Source of the DNA: JBHEBG01 sp046557915
Lineage (GTDB): Bacteria > Bacteroidota > Bacteroidia > Flavobacteriales > Flavobacteriaceae
Length of the DNA: 64,000 bases
Assembly (NCBI RefSeq): GCF_046557915.1
Contig: NZ_JBHEBG010000001.1
Coordinates: 1,302,001-1,366,000, forward strand
Reading direction: 5' to 3'
The notes beneath the pieces are model-generated. The model did not search any database. It saw only the letters and a list, made by a program, of their open reading frames with translations, and was not told the origin of the DNA. The position numbers were made by a program, and so were the translations under genes. Positions 61,587 through 64,000 of this stretch are shown in pieces (the first letter of the stretch is position 1; each line of letters opens with the position of its first letter).

Positions 61587-62129
61587 ATGAAGGGAATAGT
61601 TTTCACAGAGTTTATGGACATGGTAGAATCTAACTTTGGGTTAGAAGTGGTCGATACCATAATTGAGGACTCGCAATTACAATCAGAAGGTATTTATACT
61701 TCGGTAGGTACATATGATTTTAATGAAATGGTAAGCCTTATTACCAATCTCAGTAACCAAGTAAAGGTGCCTGTGGACGACCTTGTTTATACTTTTGGAC
61801 TATTTCTTTTCACAAGTTTGGGCAAAGCACACCCAGAGGTTATTCAGAGTTATACATCACCCATAAACCTCTTATATTCCATAGAAGATCATATACATGT
61901 ACATGTAAAGAAACTCTATCCGGATGCTGAACTTCCCACGTTCAAAATTTTGGAAAAAACAGATACTTCCATTTCCATGATCTATACTTCCTCTAGAGGT
62001 TTGTATAGATTGGCCCATGGATTGATGCAAAAAGCGTTCGAACACTTTAATGGAAGCGCGGAGATTACCTATGAACTACTGAAGGAAGATGGTACCGAAG
62101 TAAAATTTGATATTGTCCAAAATGGATAG
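61587..62129 (+). CDS. H-NOX heme-based nitric-oxide sensor
   Basis: This 180-residue protein of the heme-NO/O2-binding family has the heme-ligand His in the segment SIEDHIHVHVKKLYPDAELP (98-117; His102 or His104) and the propionate-binding Y-x-S-x-R as Tyr133-x-Ser135-x-Arg137. H-NOX proteins of non-anaerobes sense NO and modulate a partner kinase. Here the kinase gene overlaps by 8 bp, showing translational coupling and a probable complex. Together with nosZ and the truncated hemoglobin it indicates NO exposure. Confidence 0.92.
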   Translation: MKGIVFTEFMDMVESNFGLEVVDTIIEDSQLQSEGIYTSVGTYDFNEMVSLITNLSNQVKVPVDDLVYTFGLFLFTSLGKAHPEVIQSYTSPINLLYSIEDHIHVHVKKLYPDAELPTFKILEKTDTSISMIYTSSRGLYRLAHGLMQKAFEHFNGSAEITYELLKEDGTEVKFDIVQNG

Positions 62130-63720
62130 CAAAGAGGTTTTACTTCTAAAAAAAGCTCTGGACCGTCAAAAAAAGGCAAGGGCCATGGCCGAAAAAATAT
62201 TGGAGGAAAAATCCAAGGAGCTATACGATACCGCACATCATCTTAAGGAAGCCAATAGCAGACTAGAGAACCTGCTAAGTGAAAAGACCTCGGAATTGGA
62301 TGGTGTTTTCATCAATATCATTGATCCTTATGTGGTAATGGATTTGCAGTTCAACGTTATTAATATGAATGTGTCCGCTAAGAATTTCCTAGGCTATGAC
62401 CACACCAAAGAACCAATAAACTTAGAGAACCTTGTGGCCAAGGAATATATACAATATACTGTAGAGTCTTTTGCTTCGCTTTTGAAAGTAGGGACTCTTA
62501 AAAATTATAGAGCCAAGATCATTGTTAAGGATGGATCAGAAAAATACGTGCAGATCAACAGTAGCTTAATTTACGATCAAAATGGAAAACCTATAGCCGC
62601 CCAAGGAATTATTCGCGATACTACTCAAGAAACGGAAATAAAACATTTGTTGGCCGAGCAAAAAAAACAGTTGGATATAATCATAGAGAATTCCCCCCTT
62701 AGTATTGTACTAACCGTAGACGGAGAAATAGAAAAGGCGAATAAGACCTTCATAGATTTATTGGGATATTCAGAGGCAGAACTAAAAAAACTTAGTGTAA
62801 AAGATATTTCCTCTCCCGAAGACATAGAGACTTCTGCCAATTTAATGGCCCAGATGAACAAAGGGGAGTTAGATAGCTTTTCGGTAGTTAAAAGGTACCT
62901 CAGAAAAAACGGCACCAGCCTTTTGGCAAAAACTTCGGTCAACGCCATAAAAAGTGAGGAAGGAAAATTGGAATATCAGGTGGCGATGATTGAGGATATT
63001 ACCGATCAAAGAAATCTCGAAATACAAAAAGAAAGGCTTTTGAAAGAGTTAGAGACCAGTAACCAGGGGCTACAAGAGTACGCACATATTGTATCGCACG
63101 ATCTTAAATCTCCCCTAAGAAGCCTGAGTGCATTGGCTACCTGGATGACTGAGGATTATAAGGAGGTACTAGACGATAATGGTTTATATAACCTTAGTAT
63201 GATGCACGAGAAGATAGAAGCCATGGACAGACTAATCGATGGGGTGCTCAAATATTCTAGTATTACCAGTGAAACCTTAGAAAACAAGAAAGTGGATATA
63301 AACGAGGTGGTACAACATATTAGAGAAATCATCTTTATACCGGAACATGTCAATATTGTTATTATGAATACCCTGCCCACTATTAAGGCAGATCGTACCC
63401 AAATGCATCAATTGTTTCAAAATTTGATCAGTAATGCAGTGGTGAATATAGAGAAGAAAGAAGGTCTGGTAGAAGTAAGCAGTAAAGAGAAGGACCAATG
63501 TTGGGAGTTTCAAATCAAAGATAACGGTATAGGGATCGCAAAGGAATATCACGAAAAAATCTTTAAAATATTCCAATCTATTGGAGACGGAGAACGGTCT
63601 ACCGGTATAGGCCTTTCCATCGTAAAGAAAATCATAGACCTATATCAAGGCAAAATATGGTTGAATTCAACGCAAGGTAAGGGCACTACCTTTCATTTTA
63701 CCATTAAAAAACAACTATGA
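62122..63720 (+). CDS. H-NOX-associated PAS histidine kinase
   Basis: This cytoplasmic kinase of about 532 residues has no membrane helices. It has an N-terminal coiled coil (about 5-60), two PAS domains (about 60-175 and 185-300), the HisKA region with the phospho-acceptor His near 326 in AHIVSHDLKSPLRSL, and HATPase motifs NLISNAVVN, DNGIGIAK and STGIGLSIVKKI. The start MDSKEVLLL at 62122 overlaps the H-NOX gene by 8 bp. It ends with ATGA into the Hpt gene. It is the likely output partner of H-NOX. Confidence 0.9.
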   Translation: MDSKEVLLLKKALDRQKKARAMAEKILEEKSKELYDTAHHLKEANSRLENLLSEKTSELDGVFINIIDPYVVMDLQFNVINMNVSAKNFLGYDHTKEPINLENLVAKEYIQYTVESFASLLKVGTLKNYRAKIIVKDGSEKYVQINSSLIYDQNGKPIAAQGIIRDTTQETEIKHLLAEQKKQLDIIIENSPLSIVLTVDGEIEKANKTFIDLLGYSEAELKKLSVKDISSPEDIETSANLMAQMNKGELDSFSVVKRYLRKNGTSLLAKTSVNAIKSEEGKLEYQVAMIEDITDQRNLEIQKERLLKELETSNQGLQEYAHIVSHDLKSPLRSLSALATWMTEDYKEVLDDNGLYNLSMMHEKIEAMDRLIDGVLKYSSITSETLENKKVDINEVVQHIREIIFIPEHVNIVIMNTLPTIKADRTQMHQLFQNLISNAVVNIEKKEGLVEVSSKEKDQCWEFQIKDNGIGIAKEYHEKIFKIFQSIGDGERSTGIGLSIVKKIIDLYQGKIWLNSTQGKGTTFHFTIKKQL

Positions 63721-64000
63721 GGCAAGAACGCCCCAATATAGATTATATAAAGGAACTGGCAGGAGATGATGAAGCTTTTGAAAAAAAATTCATCACTATC
63801 TTACAAGAAGAATTTCCTTTGGAGAAGGAAGAGTATTTGGACAACGTTAAGCATAAAAGGCCAAGGGCCGCAGCATTAAACGTACATAAATTAAAGCATA
63901 AATTCAATGTGCTTGGTCTGGCCAAAGGATATGGCCTGGCAGTAGCGTACGAGGAAGACCTAAGAAATGGCGATATGGCCCTACATGCACATTTTCTAAA
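63717..64000 (+). CDS. Hpt-domain phosphotransfer protein (partial, runs off the window)
   Basis: The first 94 codons are present. The frame starts with ATG overlapping the kinase stop (ATGA). A four-helix Hpt pattern is visible: KELAGDDEAFEKKFITILQEE, then ALNVHKLKHKFNVLGL, where a His-x-Leu-Lys-His segment includes the probable phospho-acceptor His. It completes the relay kinase, Hpt, receiver. The gene continues beyond 64000. Confidence 0.8.
   Translation, partial: MRQERPNIDYIKELAGDDEAFEKKFITILQEEFPLEKEEYLDNVKHKRPRAAALNVHKLKHKFNVLGLAKGYGLAVAYEEDLRNGDMALHAHFL

Overview
The window looks like a chromosome segment of a marine-type member of the Flavobacteriaceae (Bacteroidota). The evidence is a moderately AT-rich sequence, promoter elements of the Bacteroidota TAnnTTTG type, a fused CcoNO oxidase subunit, GH109 and NahK-type sugar genes, many Bacteroidota-specific DUF families (DUF4202, DUF4401, DUF4230, DUF4260, GDYXXLXY) and a Sec-type (clade II) nitrous oxide reductase. 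No tRNA or rRNA gene was recognised. One assembly gap of 95 Ns lies at 18569-18663.

Region 1 (1-11.4 kb): a partial gene, a small membrane protein, two tandem paralogous outer-membrane barrels, a GDYXXLXY/DUF4401/DUF2157 membrane operon, a WYL-domain regulator divergent from a small protein, a four-gene alkylation-repair operon (AraC-MGMT, 2OG oxygenase, stand-alone Ada zinc domain, AlkB), and siroheme and DUF4202 genes. Region 2 (11.5-16.1 kb): a membrane-bound class III cyclase and an amino-sugar set (NahK-like kinase, nucleotidyltransferase, GH109 glycosidase).

Region 3 (16.1-38.9 kb) is a low-oxygen respiration block: hemN and a universal stress protein; an Rrf2 regulator; the nos cluster (cytochrome c, fasciclin, nosZ, membrane protein, nosL, cupin, nosD, nosF, nosY); a group III truncated hemoglobin with deoD and deoC; the cbb3 oxidase set (ccoS, ccoNO, ccoQ, ccoP, ccoG, fixH, TauE/SafE, ccoI); an FNR/CRP regulator; and a second universal stress protein. 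Five copies of a TGAY-N4-RTCA box lie 49-56 nt from seven start codons in this block, so it reads as one FNR-type regulon that includes the regulator itself.

Region 4 (38.9-51.2 kb): an alpha/alpha-toroid lipoprotein, an NDH-2 dehydrogenase, a probable structured small RNA with its own promoter and terminator, homogentisate dioxygenase, and a complete five-step histidine-utilisation operon (hutH-I-U-G-F) divergent from a LysR regulator. Region 5 (51.2-61 kb): a nitroreductase, ruvC, a four-helix-bundle gene flanked by simple repeats, hemW preceded by an 11 x 7-bp repeat, several small conserved genes, and a membrane-anchored MutS-like ATPase. Region 6 (61-64 kb): a response regulator, H-NOX, PAS histidine kinase and Hpt protein, a heme-based NO-sensing phosphorelay cut off by the window end. 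With nosZ, the truncated hemoglobin and the Rrf2 protein, it makes nitrogen-oxide and oxygen sensing the main theme of the window.
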